Origin: Propionibacterium cyclohexanicum
Lineage (GTDB): Bacteria > Actinomycetota > Actinomycetes > Propionibacteriales > Propionibacteriaceae
NCBI RefSeq assembly: GCF_900111365.1
Contig: NZ_FOGZ01000001.1
Location: 62,001-126,000, forward strand
Direction of reading: 5' to 3'
DNA: 64,000 nt
Position 1 is the first letter of the stretch; the number at the start of each line of letters is the position of its first letter. A program made the translations under genes and the position numbers. A model generated the notes under the pieces. The model was not told the DNA's origin. It saw only the letters and a list, made by a program, of their open reading frames with translations, and searched no databases. Below, in pieces: positions 7,689-16,257 of the stretch.

Positions 7689-8339
7689 ATGGAGATCACT
7701 CATCTGGGCCATTCCTGTGTTCTCGTCGAGGCCGGCGGGGCGCGTGTCCTCATCGATCCGGGTTGCTTCTCGTCAGGATGGTCGCAACTGGACGATCTGG
7801 ACGCCGTCTTCGTCACGCACCAGCACGCTGACCATGCCGACCCGGTGGCTCTGCCGCCGTTCGCTGCCGCGCATCCTCAGCTGCCCTTCTACGTGGAGCG
7901 CTCGGTTCCCAGCCAGGTCGAACTGGCCGATGCCCATCTGCTCACGGTGGACGAGACGGTTGCCGTCAAGTCATTGCGGGTCTGGGTGGTGGGCGGGAAC
8001 CATGCGGTGATCCATCCCGATATCCCGCGGGTCGGCAATCTCGGCCTGGTGATCAGCGCGCCCGAGGAACCGACGGTCTTCCATCCCGGCGACTGCCTCG
8101 ATGTGACTCCCGACGGTGTCGATGTGCTCCTGGTGCCGCTCATGGCGCCATGGGAGAAGGTGGGCGAGACCATCGATTTCGTCCGGGCGGTGGATGCCCC
8201 TCAGGTGATGCCCATCCACGATGGGCTGCTCAACGAGCGGGGCCTGGAGATGCTCACCGGGCATCTGACCCGGTTGACCAGGAGCCAGATCGTCAGTGTC
8301 CGCGACTCCCGGCCGTGGACTCCGCGCTTCGAGCGCTGA
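7689..8339 (+). CDS. UlaG-like MBL-fold metal-dependent hydrolase
   Basis: 216 aa with the metallo-beta-lactamase ligands of the UlaG/RomA branch: GHSCVLVE, a THQHADHAD metal site (HxHxDH), a VFHPGD Asp/His block and MPIHDG near the C-terminus. This branch includes lactonases and phosphodiesterases; the substrate here is unknown. CATAGT lies 6 nt upstream of the ATG, hinting at a leaderless transcript, though it is only 18 bp after aroG and could also be read through. Its 3' end overlaps the convergent EamA gene by 47 bp. Confidence 0.85.
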   Translation: MEITHLGHSCVLVEAGGARVLIDPGCFSSGWSQLDDLDAVFVTHQHADHADPVALPPFAAAHPQLPFYVERSVPSQVELADAHLLTVDETVAVKSLRVWVVGGNHAVIHPDIPRVGNLGLVISAPEEPTVFHPGDCLDVTPDGVDVLLVPLMAPWEKVGETIDFVRAVDAPQVMPIHDGLLNERGLEMLTGHLTRLTRSQIVSVRDSRPWTPRFER

Positions 8340-9267
8340 ACGTCCGGCCGGGCACCCGGCCAGCTCGCCGGTGGGTGCGCCACCGGGGCAGCGCGGGTGC
8401 CGCGATGGCCAGCCACATCGCCGCCAGCATCAGCAGACCACCCAGCACGGTACGAGCGCGAAGGGCTTCCTGACCAGCGAGAATGGCGAACACCGCAGAC
8501 CAGGCCGGCTCGGCACTCATGATGACCGCGGCCCGGGTCTCATCGGTGCGGGCCTGCGCCCAGGACTGGAGGAACATCGTCAGGCAGCTGCACAGCACCG
8601 CGAGATAGCCCACCGCCGCCCACTGCACCGCCCCGTGGGGGATCGCCAGGCCGCCGGGCAGGGCAGCCGGCAGTGACCACAGCGCCACCGTCGCCGTTTG
8701 GACGACGGTGATCTGCATGACGTTCTCGGGGCGCACCCATGCGCCGGTCACCAGGATGTGGCAGGCGAAGCCCACCGCGCAACCGATCGTGAGGAACTCT
8801 CCGATCCCGAAGCCACCACCCGGGCCACCGTGTCCCAGCGTGAGCACGCCGAGCGCCAGGGCAGCCAGACAGACCGAGCCGGCCAGCGACAGCGGCAGCC
8901 GCCGTCGCATCAGCAGGGCTGAGCCCAAGGGCGTCAGTACGACGTACAGACCGGTGAGGAATCCCGAGATCGACGCGCTGGTGCGGACCAGGCCGAAGGT
9001 CTGCAGCAGCTGGGAGACGGCGAAGACCGAGCCGATGACCAGGCCCTTGCCCAGCGTTGCCGCGCTCATCGCCAGCTGCCGGTGTGCCAGTGCCATCAGT
9101 ACGAGCGCTGCGATGCCGAATCGCAGCGCCGTCAGATCGCCCGGCGGCATGGTGGCCACCAGTTCCTTGTTCATGAAGAAGGTCGAGCCCCACAGCATCG
9201 ACATGAGGACCAGTGCCCCCGACGCCGGGACGCTGACGGGCGTGGGGACTGAGCGGAGCCGACTCAC
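8293..9267 (-). CDS. EamA/DMT-family transporter
   Basis: 324 aa with ten hydrophobic segments arranged as two five-helix EamA repeats (first GALVLMSMLWGSTFF; second beginning near FGIGEFLTIG). This is the hallmark of the drug/metabolite transporter superfamily. Members export amino acids, nucleobases or other metabolites across the cytoplasmic membrane; the substrate is not predictable. GTG 9267 has TAGCAT 6 nt upstream (9274-9279), so the mRNA is probably leaderless. The basic C-terminal ~35 residues overlap the end of the convergent MBL gene and look non-conserved. Confidence 0.88.
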   Translation of the reverse strand: MSRLRSVPTPVSVPASGALVLMSMLWGSTFFMNKELVATMPPGDLTALRFGIAALVLMALAHRQLAMSAATLGKGLVIGSVFAVSQLLQTFGLVRTSASISGFLTGLYVVLTPLGSALLMRRRLPLSLAGSVCLAALALGVLTLGHGGPGGGFGIGEFLTIGCAVGFACHILVTGAWVRPENVMQITVVQTATVALWSLPAALPGGLAIPHGAVQWAAVGYLAVLCSCLTMFLQSWAQARTDETRAAVIMSAEPAWSAVFAILAGQEALRARTVLGGLLMLAAMWLAIAAPALPRWRTHRRAGRVPGRTFSARSAESTAGSRGH

Positions 9268-9273
9268 CCGGCC

Positions 9274-9279
9274 ATGCTA
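9274..9279 (-). promoter_or_regulatory. -10 hexamer TAGCAT, leaderless EamA gene start
   Basis: Minus-strand TAGCAT is separated by 6 nt from GTG 9267; no ribosome-binding site is visible. Confidence 0.5.
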
Positions 9280-9353
9280 GGCCCCCGCGCCACAGTTCCG
9301 TGCCGCGTGCTCTCTGCGGTCACCGGGCGGGGTCGCTCAGATGATTCCGCTGC

Positions 9354-11639
9354 TCAGATGATGTAGATGCTCACTGTGGAACCCTTGGGTGCCTTGGCAT
9401 CGCGTCCCGGATCGGTGCGCTGGACGCGGCCCAGGTGGATGATGGCGTCGGGGTCGACGGTCACCACCTGGACGGTGAAGCCTGCCTTCTGCAAGATGTC
9501 CTGGGCATCGGCGGTGCTGCGGGCGCGGACATCGGGCACTGAAATGAGCTGGGGTCCGCTGGAGACCACCAGGGACACCGTGGACCCCGGCGGCAGCTGG
9601 CCGCTTGCCGGGGTCTGCGAGATCACCTGGCCTGCCGGCACCGAATCGGAGGTGCGCTCGACGAGCGCAACGTTCAGTCCGCTAGCACCCAGCTCTGCCT
9701 TGGCGCTGTCGGCCGGTTGGCCCGTGTAGTCGTTCACGGTGACCGGTGCCGGGCCCTTGGAGACAGTGAGATTGACGGCAGTGCCGCCCGCCACCTGGGT
9801 TCCCGGTTTCGCACTCGCCCCTGTCACGGTGCCGACCGGATGGGTTGCGTCGAACTGCTCGTCCACAGATCCCACGGACAGCTGGGCCCCGGTGAGGGCC
9901 TTGATCGCGGAGTCCTTGTCGAGACCCACCACCGTGGGCATCGGGAAGGTCTGGGGCCCGACTGACAACCGGGCGTGCAGCTGGGAACCCCGCCCGACCC
10001 GCGCACCGGCCGCGGGCTCGGTTCCGATGACGATGCCCGCGGGAACCGATGCGCTGTGCTGCTGCTCGAAGCTGATCTTCACCCCCGCCTGCTGCGCGGC
10101 CTCCAGCGCCTGCGGCTCGCTCAGGCCGATCACTGCGGGAGCGGTGACGAAACGTCCGGCAGTCAGCCACCACGAGCCGAAGCCCGCGATGGTTGCCAGC
10201 AGCAGCACCAGGAGCACTCCTACGACGCTTCTGCGCCGGCGGTGTACCCGGTCGTTCGAGATCACGGGGAAGCGCGGGGTCCGCTGGCTCGTGGGGCCCG
10301 GGCGTGTGCCGTTCCGGCTGGGACGCGCGACGCGTATGTCCACCGGGCTCAGCGGGGTGCGCACCGGCGGCTGGCCACCGACCGGGCGCCAGCGGCTGGT
10401 CGCCGGACGTGCGGGTTGCGAGACGCGCCGCTCCATCCTGGCCGGCGATGAACTGCCCGGGCGGGCAGAGGTTGCCGTACGGGCAGAGGTTGCCGTACGG
10501 GCAGCGGGGGTGGTGCCGGCGTGACCGCGATCGCTGGTTCGCGGTGCCGGGTCAGGTGCAGGAGTACTGCGGCCGGCGACCGGGCGGGCATTCCTGGCAG
10601 CACGGGCAGTGGCCGGCGCAGGGGCCAGGGTTGCCAGCGGGGGAGCCGACGCGGTGGTCTGGGCCGCACCTCGAGGGTGGCTCGGTGCCGACTGCTGGGG
10701 CCAGGTGCGCCCTGCCCGGTAGGCCGCCGGATTCATGATGGCGCTGATCGCCTCGTCGTTCTCGACGCCGGCCATGATCGCCGACCGCGCTCGGCGTACC
10801 CGGGTCAGCAGGTCGCGTCCGTCACGAGGCCGCATGCTCGCATCGCGGCGGGTACAGGCCACCACGAGGGCATCGAGATAGTCGGGAAGCGGGGCATGGT
10901 TGTGGTCGCGCAAGCTCTGCGAGGGCGGTGGCACCGACTTGGTGACGTGGGCATAGGCCACCTGGATGGCCGAACTGCCCGAGTGGGGTTTCTCCCCGGT
11001 GAGCATCTCGTAGAGCACGATGCCGGTGGAGTAGACGTCGGAGCGCATGTCCGCCGTGCCGGTGGTGACCACCTCCGGGGGCATATAGCTCACGGTGCCG
11101 ATCACCAGACCCCGCGGTGTGGTGACGGTCTGCGAGCTCACCGCTCTGGCCAGCCCGAAATCGGCCACCTTGATCTGACCATTCCCGCTGATCAGCACAT
11201 TCTCGGGCTTGACATCGCGATGTACCAGCCCGCACTCGTGGGCTGCTGCCAGGGCCGCCGCCACCGGCTCGATGAGCGCCAGCGCACGGGCCGGGTCGAA
11301 TGGTGCCTCGCGGGTGATGAGATTGCGCAGCGTGCACCCGCGCACGTACTCCATGACGATGTAGGGCCGGCCGTGCTCCTGGCCCTGGTCGAAGACACCG
11401 ACGACGTGGGGGTCGGACAACCGCGCCGCAGCCCGGGCCTCGCGATCGAAGCGCTGGGCGAAATCGGTGTCATCGCCGAGATTGTCGTGCATGACCTTGA
11501 CCGCCACGACCCGATCGAGACGGTGATCCTGGGCGCGGTAGACAGTGGCCATGCCGCCACGAGCCAACCGTGCCACGATCTCGTAGCGACCGCCCAAGAC
11601 ATCGCCGACCAAGGGGTCGGCCGTGCTCGATCTGGTCAC
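9354..11639 (-). CDS. pknL: PASTA-domain serine/threonine protein kinase (PknL-type)
   Basis: 761 aa. The kinase domain (~10-275) has GGRYEIVARLARGGMATVY (glycine loop), VAVKVM (Lys), HRDVKPEN (catalytic Asp), ADFGLA and SDVYSTG. A Pro/Ala/Arg-rich linker with an ARTATS repeat follows, then one membrane helix near 473-494 and four extracellular PASTA repeats (starting AVIGLSEPQAL, TVVGLDKDSAI, DYTGQPADSAK, DVRARSTADAQ). PASTA domains bind peptidoglycan fragments, so this probably couples wall status to cytosolic phosphorylation. It is called PknL rather than PknB because it neighbours idsA2, metF and aroG as in mycobacteria. GTG 11639 has GGAG 7 nt upstream; an in-frame ATG at 11657 is the alternative. 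Confidence 0.92.
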   Translation of the reverse strand: MTRSSTADPLVGDVLGGRYEIVARLARGGMATVYRAQDHRLDRVVAVKVMHDNLGDDTDFAQRFDREARAAARLSDPHVVGVFDQGQEHGRPYIVMEYVRGCTLRNLITREAPFDPARALALIEPVAAALAAAHECGLVHRDVKPENVLISGNGQIKVADFGLARAVSSQTVTTPRGLVIGTVSYMPPEVVTTGTADMRSDVYSTGIVLYEMLTGEKPHSGSSAIQVAYAHVTKSVPPPSQSLRDHNHAPLPDYLDALVVACTRRDASMRPRDGRDLLTRVRRARSAIMAGVENDEAISAIMNPAAYRAGRTWPQQSAPSHPRGAAQTTASAPPLATLAPAPATARAARNARPVAGRSTPAPDPAPRTSDRGHAGTTPAARTATSARTATSARPGSSSPARMERRVSQPARPATSRWRPVGGQPPVRTPLSPVDIRVARPSRNGTRPGPTSQRTPRFPVISNDRVHRRRRSVVGVLLVLLLATIAGFGSWWLTAGRFVTAPAVIGLSEPQALEAAQQAGVKISFEQQHSASVPAGIVIGTEPAAGARVGRGSQLHARLSVGPQTFPMPTVVGLDKDSAIKALTGAQLSVGSVDEQFDATHPVGTVTGASAKPGTQVAGGTAVNLTVSKGPAPVTVNDYTGQPADSAKAELGASGLNVALVERTSDSVPAGQVISQTPASGQLPPGSTVSLVVSSGPQLISVPDVRARSTADAQDILQKAGFTVQVVTVDPDAIIHLGRVQRTDPGRDAKAPKGSTVSIYII
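10463..10504. repeat. 18-bp in-frame tandem repeat in pknL linker
   Basis: Two identical 18-bp copies (10463-10480, 10481-10498) plus a 6-bp remnant encode a repeated six-residue Ala/Arg/Thr/Ser block in the cytosolic juxtamembrane linker. Slippage would change linker length by six residues at a time. Confidence 0.88.
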
Positions 11640-11681
11640 AGGTGCACTCCAAAACACGGTCGGGGGAAGGGAGGCCGTGTC

Positions 11682-11687
11682 AGCCTA
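11682..11687 (-). promoter_or_regulatory. -10 hexamer TAGGCT for pknL
   Basis: Minus-strand TAGGCT in the idsA2-pknL gap would start a ~36-nt leader carrying the GGAG ribosome-binding site before GTG 11639. No clear -35 is seen. Confidence 0.4.
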
Positions 11688-11794
11688 GGACCAGTCTAGA
11701 CAGGGCCGGGGTAGTCAGACGCCTCTTCGGTGAGCGCTGGCGTCGGCGCGCCGGGCCCGGGCCAGCGGCGGGCGAGGCGGTGGCCCGAGCCGGC

Positions 11795-12874
11795 TCAGGC
11801 GTCCCGAGTCACGCAGGCCTCGATGAGCCCGCCCAGCGCCCGCCGGCCGTCGTCGGTGATCTCGAGCCTGCCCAGCACCGCACGCGCCTGTGCAGCGTCC
11901 TGGCCGATACGGGTCTCCACCGCCTCGACGGCCCCGGAGCCGATGAGCAGCGCACGTGCCCGATCCAATTGCGCCCGATCCAGGGGATGTCCCAGCAGCC
12001 CGGCGAGCTCGGGTCGCCGGGCGATCCCCTCGGCCACCAAGACGGTGCGCTTGCCCTCCCGCAGATCGTCCCCGGCGGGTTTGCCGGTGCGCTGCTCATC
12101 GCCGAAGACACCCAGCAGGTCATCGCGGAACTGGAAGGCCCGGCCGAGCGGCGAACCCAGTGCCGCGAGCCCCTCCAGCAGCTCAGGTCCGGCGCCGGCG
12201 AGGGCCGCCCCGAACTGAAGGGGGCGGGTCACCGTGTAGCGCGCCGTCTTGAACTCCACGACCTGCTGGGCGATCGCGACTGCGTCGCGGCCTGCGTCGA
12301 GCCCGGCCTCGGCCACCATGTCGAGGAACTGGCCGGCGTTCACCTCCGTGCGCACCGAATCGAGGAGAGGACGGGCGCGCGCCAGAGCCTGGGGGCCCAG
12401 ACCGCTCGTCTCGACGCACTCCACCGACCATGCGGCGAGCAGGTCCCCCAGCAGGATCGCGCCGGCACGCCCGAAACCGGCTGCATCGCCGCAGCCTCGG
12501 TGGCTGCGGTGCCAGCTCTCCAGACGACGATGCGCGGATGGCTGTCCACGGCGTGTGTCGGAGTCGTCGATCACGTCGTCGTGCACGAGCGCCGAGGCGT
12601 GCAGCAACTCGAAGCTGGCCAGCGCGTCCAGCAGCGGCGCCGGATCGTCCGGCTGCCCGGCCACCGCGGCGTGCCCCCAATATCCGAAGGCCGGCCGCAG
12701 CCTCTTGCCGCCGGCGAGAAAACTACCGGTGAGCTCCGCCAGCGGTTCCAGCAGCGGACTGATCTGGTGCAGCCGCGCCTGCATCCGGGCGCCGAACAGC
12801 TCGATATGCCGGGCGATGGCGGCGCGGAAGGCAGCACCGGCAGGGTCATCGGGGGAGAAGCCACGAATGGACAC
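11795..12874 (-). CDS. idsA2: Polyprenyl (geranylgeranyl-type) diphosphate synthase
   Basis: 359 aa trans-isoprenyl diphosphate synthase. It has the first aspartate-rich motif DDVIDDSDTRRG, the GGKRLRP isopentenyl-diphosphate site and the second motif FQFRDDLLGVFGD. Small residues (Ser, Ala) five and four positions before the first motif suggest a C20 or longer product rather than farnesyl diphosphate. It supplies prenyl chains for menaquinone, carotenoid or carrier lipids. GTG 12874 has TAGGCT 7 nt upstream (12882-12887); an upstream ATG at 13018 would add 48 non-conserved residues overlapping metF. It lies 155 bp upstream of pknL on the same strand. The gene name is by position and similarity. 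Confidence 0.9.
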   Translation of the reverse strand: MSIRGFSPDDPAGAAFRAAIARHIELFGARMQARLHQISPLLEPLAELTGSFLAGGKRLRPAFGYWGHAAVAGQPDDPAPLLDALASFELLHASALVHDDVIDDSDTRRGQPSAHRRLESWHRSHRGCGDAAGFGRAGAILLGDLLAAWSVECVETSGLGPQALARARPLLDSVRTEVNAGQFLDMVAEAGLDAGRDAVAIAQQVVEFKTARYTVTRPLQFGAALAGAGPELLEGLAALGSPLGRAFQFRDDLLGVFGDEQRTGKPAGDDLREGKRTVLVAEGIARRPELAGLLGHPLDRAQLDRARALLIGSGAVEAVETRIGQDAAQARAVLGRLEITDDGRRALGGLIEACVTRDA

Positions 12875-12881
12875 GAGGCGA

Positions 12882-12887
12882 AGCCTA
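12882..12887 (-). promoter_or_regulatory. -10 hexamer TAGGCT, leaderless idsA2 start
   Basis: It sits 7 nt before GTG 12874. The divergent metF -10 (12902-12907) is only 14 bp away, so the two promoters' upstream elements overlap. Confidence 0.55.
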
Positions 12888-12901
12888 ACCGGCTGCTGGC
12901 A

Positions 12902-12907
12902 TAGCCT
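12902..12907 (+). promoter_or_regulatory. -10 hexamer TAGCCT, leaderless metF start
   Basis: It sits 7 nt before GTG 12915 with no Shine-Dalgarno sequence, and is back-to-back with the idsA2 promoter. Confidence 0.5.
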
Positions 12908-12914
12908 GTTGCGC

Positions 12915-13853
12915 GTGGAGACCAGTTTCCGCCCGAGTGCGATGGACGCCAGGCACCGCGACGACCACCGACGCGAGGAGAACTTCGCCGGGTTGCTCAT
13001 GAGGGTGACCCGCCCCACCTTCAGCGTCGAGTTCTTCCCTCCGCGCGATGATGCCGGGGCGGTGGTGCTGCACCGCGCGATCCGCGAACTCGAACCCCTG
13101 CACCCCGATTTCGTCTCGGTGACCTACGGTGCCAACGGCTCGAGCCGCGAACGCACCCTTGGCGCAGTGCGCGACATCGTGGAGTCCACCGGGCTGCGCG
13201 TGGTGGGCCATCTCACCTGTACCGCCCAGAGCGTCACCCAGCTCGAAGAGGTGATCGACACCTACGGCGAGCTGGGAGTCCGCCATATCCTGGCCCTGCG
13301 CGGTGACATGCCCGGCGGCCCGCTGGCCTGCTGGCAGCCCCATCCACACGGCCTGCGCAATGCCACCGAACTGGTGGAACTGGTGAAGAGCCGGGGCGAC
13401 TTCTGCGTGGGCGTGGCCGCATTCCCCGACATCCACCCGGGCTCGACTCCCGGCGACGATGTGGCGGCGCTGTGCGCCAAGCAGGCGGCCGGGGCCGAGT
13501 TCGCCATCACCCAGCTGTTCTTCCGCCCCGGCAGCTACCGCGAGCTCGTCTCCCGGATGCGGGCGGCCGGCTGCACTCTGCCCGTGCTTGCCGGTGTCAT
13601 GCCGGTGACCACCATCCGCCAGCTCGACAAGTTCGCCGAACTGTCCGGTGCGCCGCTGCCCGAGCACCTGCGCACCAGGCTGGGGGCCGTTGCATCGGAC
13701 CCCGAGCGGGTGCGTCAGGTCGGCTCCCAGATCTGCGCCGAACTCGCCACCGAGCTGCTCGGCGACGGCGTGCCCGGGCTGCACTTCTTTACCCAGAACC
13801 GCTCAGTGGCTACCCGAGAGATTCTCGCCAGGCTCCTGGCTTCGCGCCACTGA
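12915..13853 (+). CDS. metF: 5,10-methylenetetrahydrofolate reductase
   Basis: 312 aa TIM-barrel flavoenzyme that reduces methylene-THF to methyl-THF for methionine synthesis. Signatures: FSVEFFPPRDDAGA (catalytic Glu), FVSVTYGANGS, GHLTCT, ILALRGDMP, FCVGVAAFPDIHP, GAEFAITQLFF and PGLHFFT near the end. GTG 12915 is chosen from the -10 hexamer; an internal ATG at 12999 gives a 284-aa protein that still contains the whole barrel and has GAGGAG rather far upstream. The last 44 bp overlap the convergent helR gene. Confidence 0.94.
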   Translation: METSFRPSAMDARHRDDHRREENFAGLLMRVTRPTFSVEFFPPRDDAGAVVLHRAIRELEPLHPDFVSVTYGANGSSRERTLGAVRDIVESTGLRVVGHLTCTAQSVTQLEEVIDTYGELGVRHILALRGDMPGGPLACWQPHPHGLRNATELVELVKSRGDFCVGVAAFPDIHPGSTPGDDVAALCAKQAAGAEFAITQLFFRPGSYRELVSRMRAAGCTLPVLAGVMPVTTIRQLDKFAELSGAPLPEHLRTRLGAVASDPERVRQVGSQICAELATELLGDGVPGLHFFTQNRSVATREILARLLASRH

Positions 13854-16017
13854 GGTCGAGCGTCACGAGACGTTGGGTCGGTCGGGTCAGCGCCACGTAG
13901 AGCACCCGCGGGCCCCCCGGCGCCTCGGCCACGATGTCGTCGGGGCTCACCACGAGCACCGCATCGTATTCCAGGCCCTTCGCCTGCAAGGGGCTGATCA
14001 CCGAGACACGCCCGGTGCCGGCGTCCAGGTCGAGTGCCCCGATGGCGTCCAGACGGCTCGCTGGGACGATGACCCCCACAGTGCCCTCCACCTGGCCGAT
14101 CAGCCGGGTGACCAGCTCCTCGACCCGGGCGGTCAACCCCGCTTCGTCGGTGGACAGCAGCTCCGGCTCGATTCCGGTGCTGCGCACGGCGTTCGGCAAC
14201 TCGGCCGAGGGCAGGTGGGAGCGGATATAGCGACCCGCCAGATCCATCACCTCGGCGGGGCTGCGGTAGTTCGTGGCGAGCCGGAAGGTGCGCTGGGGGG
14301 CGCGTCCGGCCAGCTCGCGCAGCGCATTCTCCGTCTGCTTCGTATCGGGATAGGAACTCTGCGCCGGGTCGCCGACGATCGTCCAGCTCGCCTGCGGTCC
14401 GCGACGCCGTATCATCCGCCACTGCATCGGCGTGATGTCCTGGGCCTCGTCGACGAGCACGTGCGAGTAGTAGTTGTGCATGTCCTCGTCGGGTTCGCGC
14501 CGGTCGCTGAGCAGATCGGCGGTGGTCACGAGCTCCGCCCGGCTCGAATCGACGAACAGCGAGGGCTCCTCCTCGACAGGGGCGGGAACTGGCCCGAGGA
14601 TATCGGCCAGCTCGTCGAGCAACGCGATGTCACTGACCGTCCACTGCGGGCGGGGCCGGCCGGCGTCGGGAATGTAGCCGCGGGCATGCTGCAATGATCC
14701 CGCCAGCAGCTCCTGCGCGTCGGGGTCGAGGATGCCCTCGGCCACCGTGGCCAGCACTGCGGGCTCCGCCAGCCGGGCGAGAGCCTGCTCGGCGGAGAGG
14801 GTGGGCCACCAGGCGTGCATGAACATCCGCCAGCTCGCCTGGGAGGTGATCTGCTCGTCGAACTCGTCGCGTTCGATATCGGCGATCGACTCGGGAAGGC
14901 GCGCATGGAGGTTGTCGAGCAGGACTCGTTCGGCCAGCTCGCGGGCCTGGTTCACCTTCCGGCTGGCGAGTACCTGGTTGCGTAGTCCTGCCAGGGTCTT
15001 GGCGTCCACATGGAGGATCTCGCCCTTGATGCTCACCCTCAGCAGCTGGGCAGGTTCGGCGACCACAGGGGCGTTCACGAGCCGGCGCAGCAGCTTCACC
15101 ATCGATGGCGATCCCTTGAGGATCGCGGCGGCTGCCTCGTCCTGGCGTTCTGATCCGATACCGAGGACGTCCTCGGCGACGCGGCCGATGCTGCGCAGCG
15201 TCACGGCGTCCTCGCCCAGCCCGGGCAGCACGCGTTCGATGTAGTTCATGAACAGATCGGAGGGCCCCACCACGAGCACGCCGCCGCGCTCCAGGCGCTT
15301 GCGGTGGGTGTACAGCAGATAGGCGGCCCGGTGCAGAGCAACGACCGTCTTGCCGGTGCCAGGGCCTCCGGCGATGGTCGTGATGCCCTGATAGGGGGCG
15401 CGGATCGCCTCGTCCTGCTCGGCCTGGATGGTGGCCACGATGCTGCGCATGTGCGCGCCGCGGGCCCGGCTCAGCGAGGCCATCAGCGCCCCCTCGCCGA
15501 TGATCGTCAGATCGGTCTGCGAGTCGGTGTCGAGCAGATCGTCCTCGAGGCTGATCACCTTGTCATCGCGGCAGCGCAGGACGCGCCGGCGCACCACTCC
15601 CATCGGATTGGTGGGGGTGGCGCGGTAGAAGGGCTCGGCGGCGGGGGCTCGCCAGTCGATGACCAGGGGCTCGTAGTCCTCGTCGCGTACTCCGAGGCGG
15701 CCGATATAGCGGGTCTCGTCGTCGCGATTGAGATCGAGGCGGCCGAAGACGAGGCCCTCGTGCTCCTCGTCCAGCACCGCCAGGCGCTTGGCGGCCTGGT
15801 AGGCGAAGGCATCGCGTTCGAACAGCGCAGTGCCGCTCTCCTCGCGCAGCCAGTCGCCGCGGTCACTGGTGAACCGGGCCCGGCTCTCTGCCTCCACATT
15901 GCGCGCCTCGACGGCAGCCACCGCGAGACGTTCGTAGACGTGATTCACATGGTGTTGTTCGACGGCCAGCTCGTGACGGAGGACGGCGGCATCGTCTTGT
16001 GGTACGGGTTCATTCAC
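13810..16017 (-). CDS. helR: HelR-like RNA polymerase-recycling UvrD/Rep-family ATPase
   Basis: 735 aa superfamily 1 helicase of the HelD/HelR class. An N-terminal coiled region (RHELAVEQHHVNHVYERL) is of the type that probes the RNA polymerase channels, followed by a YIGRLGV/VIDWRAP block. The motor has Walker A GGPGTGKT, DEAQD motif II, VGDPAQSSYP motif III, TNYRSPAEV and ALTRPTQRL motif VI. Actinobacterial HelR removes stalled RNA polymerase from DNA and can displace rifampicin, giving tolerance. GTG 16017 is used; GTG 16038 is equally in frame and nearer a possible -10 (TAAAGT, 16049-16054). It diverges from the SOS-regulated dnaE2 operon across 240 bp and overlaps the end of metF by 44 bp. 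Confidence 0.88.
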   Translation of the reverse strand: MNEPVPQDDAAVLRHELAVEQHHVNHVYERLAVAAVEARNVEAESRARFTSDRGDWLREESGTALFERDAFAYQAAKRLAVLDEEHEGLVFGRLDLNRDDETRYIGRLGVRDEDYEPLVIDWRAPAAEPFYRATPTNPMGVVRRRVLRCRDDKVISLEDDLLDTDSQTDLTIIGEGALMASLSRARGAHMRSIVATIQAEQDEAIRAPYQGITTIAGGPGTGKTVVALHRAAYLLYTHRKRLERGGVLVVGPSDLFMNYIERVLPGLGEDAVTLRSIGRVAEDVLGIGSERQDEAAAAILKGSPSMVKLLRRLVNAPVVAEPAQLLRVSIKGEILHVDAKTLAGLRNQVLASRKVNQARELAERVLLDNLHARLPESIADIERDEFDEQITSQASWRMFMHAWWPTLSAEQALARLAEPAVLATVAEGILDPDAQELLAGSLQHARGYIPDAGRPRPQWTVSDIALLDELADILGPVPAPVEEEPSLFVDSSRAELVTTADLLSDRREPDEDMHNYYSHVLVDEAQDITPMQWRMIRRRGPQASWTIVGDPAQSSYPDTKQTENALRELAGRAPQRTFRLATNYRSPAEVMDLAGRYIRSHLPSAELPNAVRSTGIEPELLSTDEAGLTARVEELVTRLIGQVEGTVGVIVPASRLDAIGALDLDAGTGRVSVISPLQAKGLEYDAVLVVSPDDIVAEAPGGPRVLYVALTRPTQRLVTLDLSGAKPGAWRESLG

Positions 16018-16154
16018 AGTCTCAGGTTCCTGTTCCACGGGTCGGTCAACTTTACTCCGGCTCCGAATCGGCCGGGAGGGGCCGGCCAGATCGCAGAATC
16101 TCCCGGGCACGGCGCTGTCCACGGACTTGCACGGCCTTGACCCTGCCCCTAGCC

Positions 16155-16170
16155 TCGAATGTGTGTTCGA
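16155..16170. promoter_or_regulatory. LexA-binding SOS box
   Basis: The 16-mer TCGAATGTGTGTTCGA matches the actinobacterial LexA consensus TCGAAC-N4-GTTCGA at 11 of 12 fixed bases. It lies immediately upstream of a TAGCAT -10 (16172-16177), where bound LexA would block polymerase, and 88 bp before the DUF6504-dnaE2-dinB operon. It is also in the helR upstream region but 138 bp from that gene's start. Confidence 0.85.
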
Positions 16171-16171
16171 A

Positions 16172-16177
16172 TAGCAT
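16172..16177 (+). promoter_or_regulatory. -10 hexamer of the dnaE2 operon
   Basis: TAGCAT abuts the SOS box and would give a ~74-nt leader before the DUF6504 gene. No good -35 is visible. Confidence 0.45.
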
Positions 16178-16257
16178 CTCCGGTGAGGGCTGGCCATCGG
16201 GCCCCTCGGGCGAGGGATGCCCGTGGGTTGGCAATGACGTTCGGGTGAGGGGACAGC

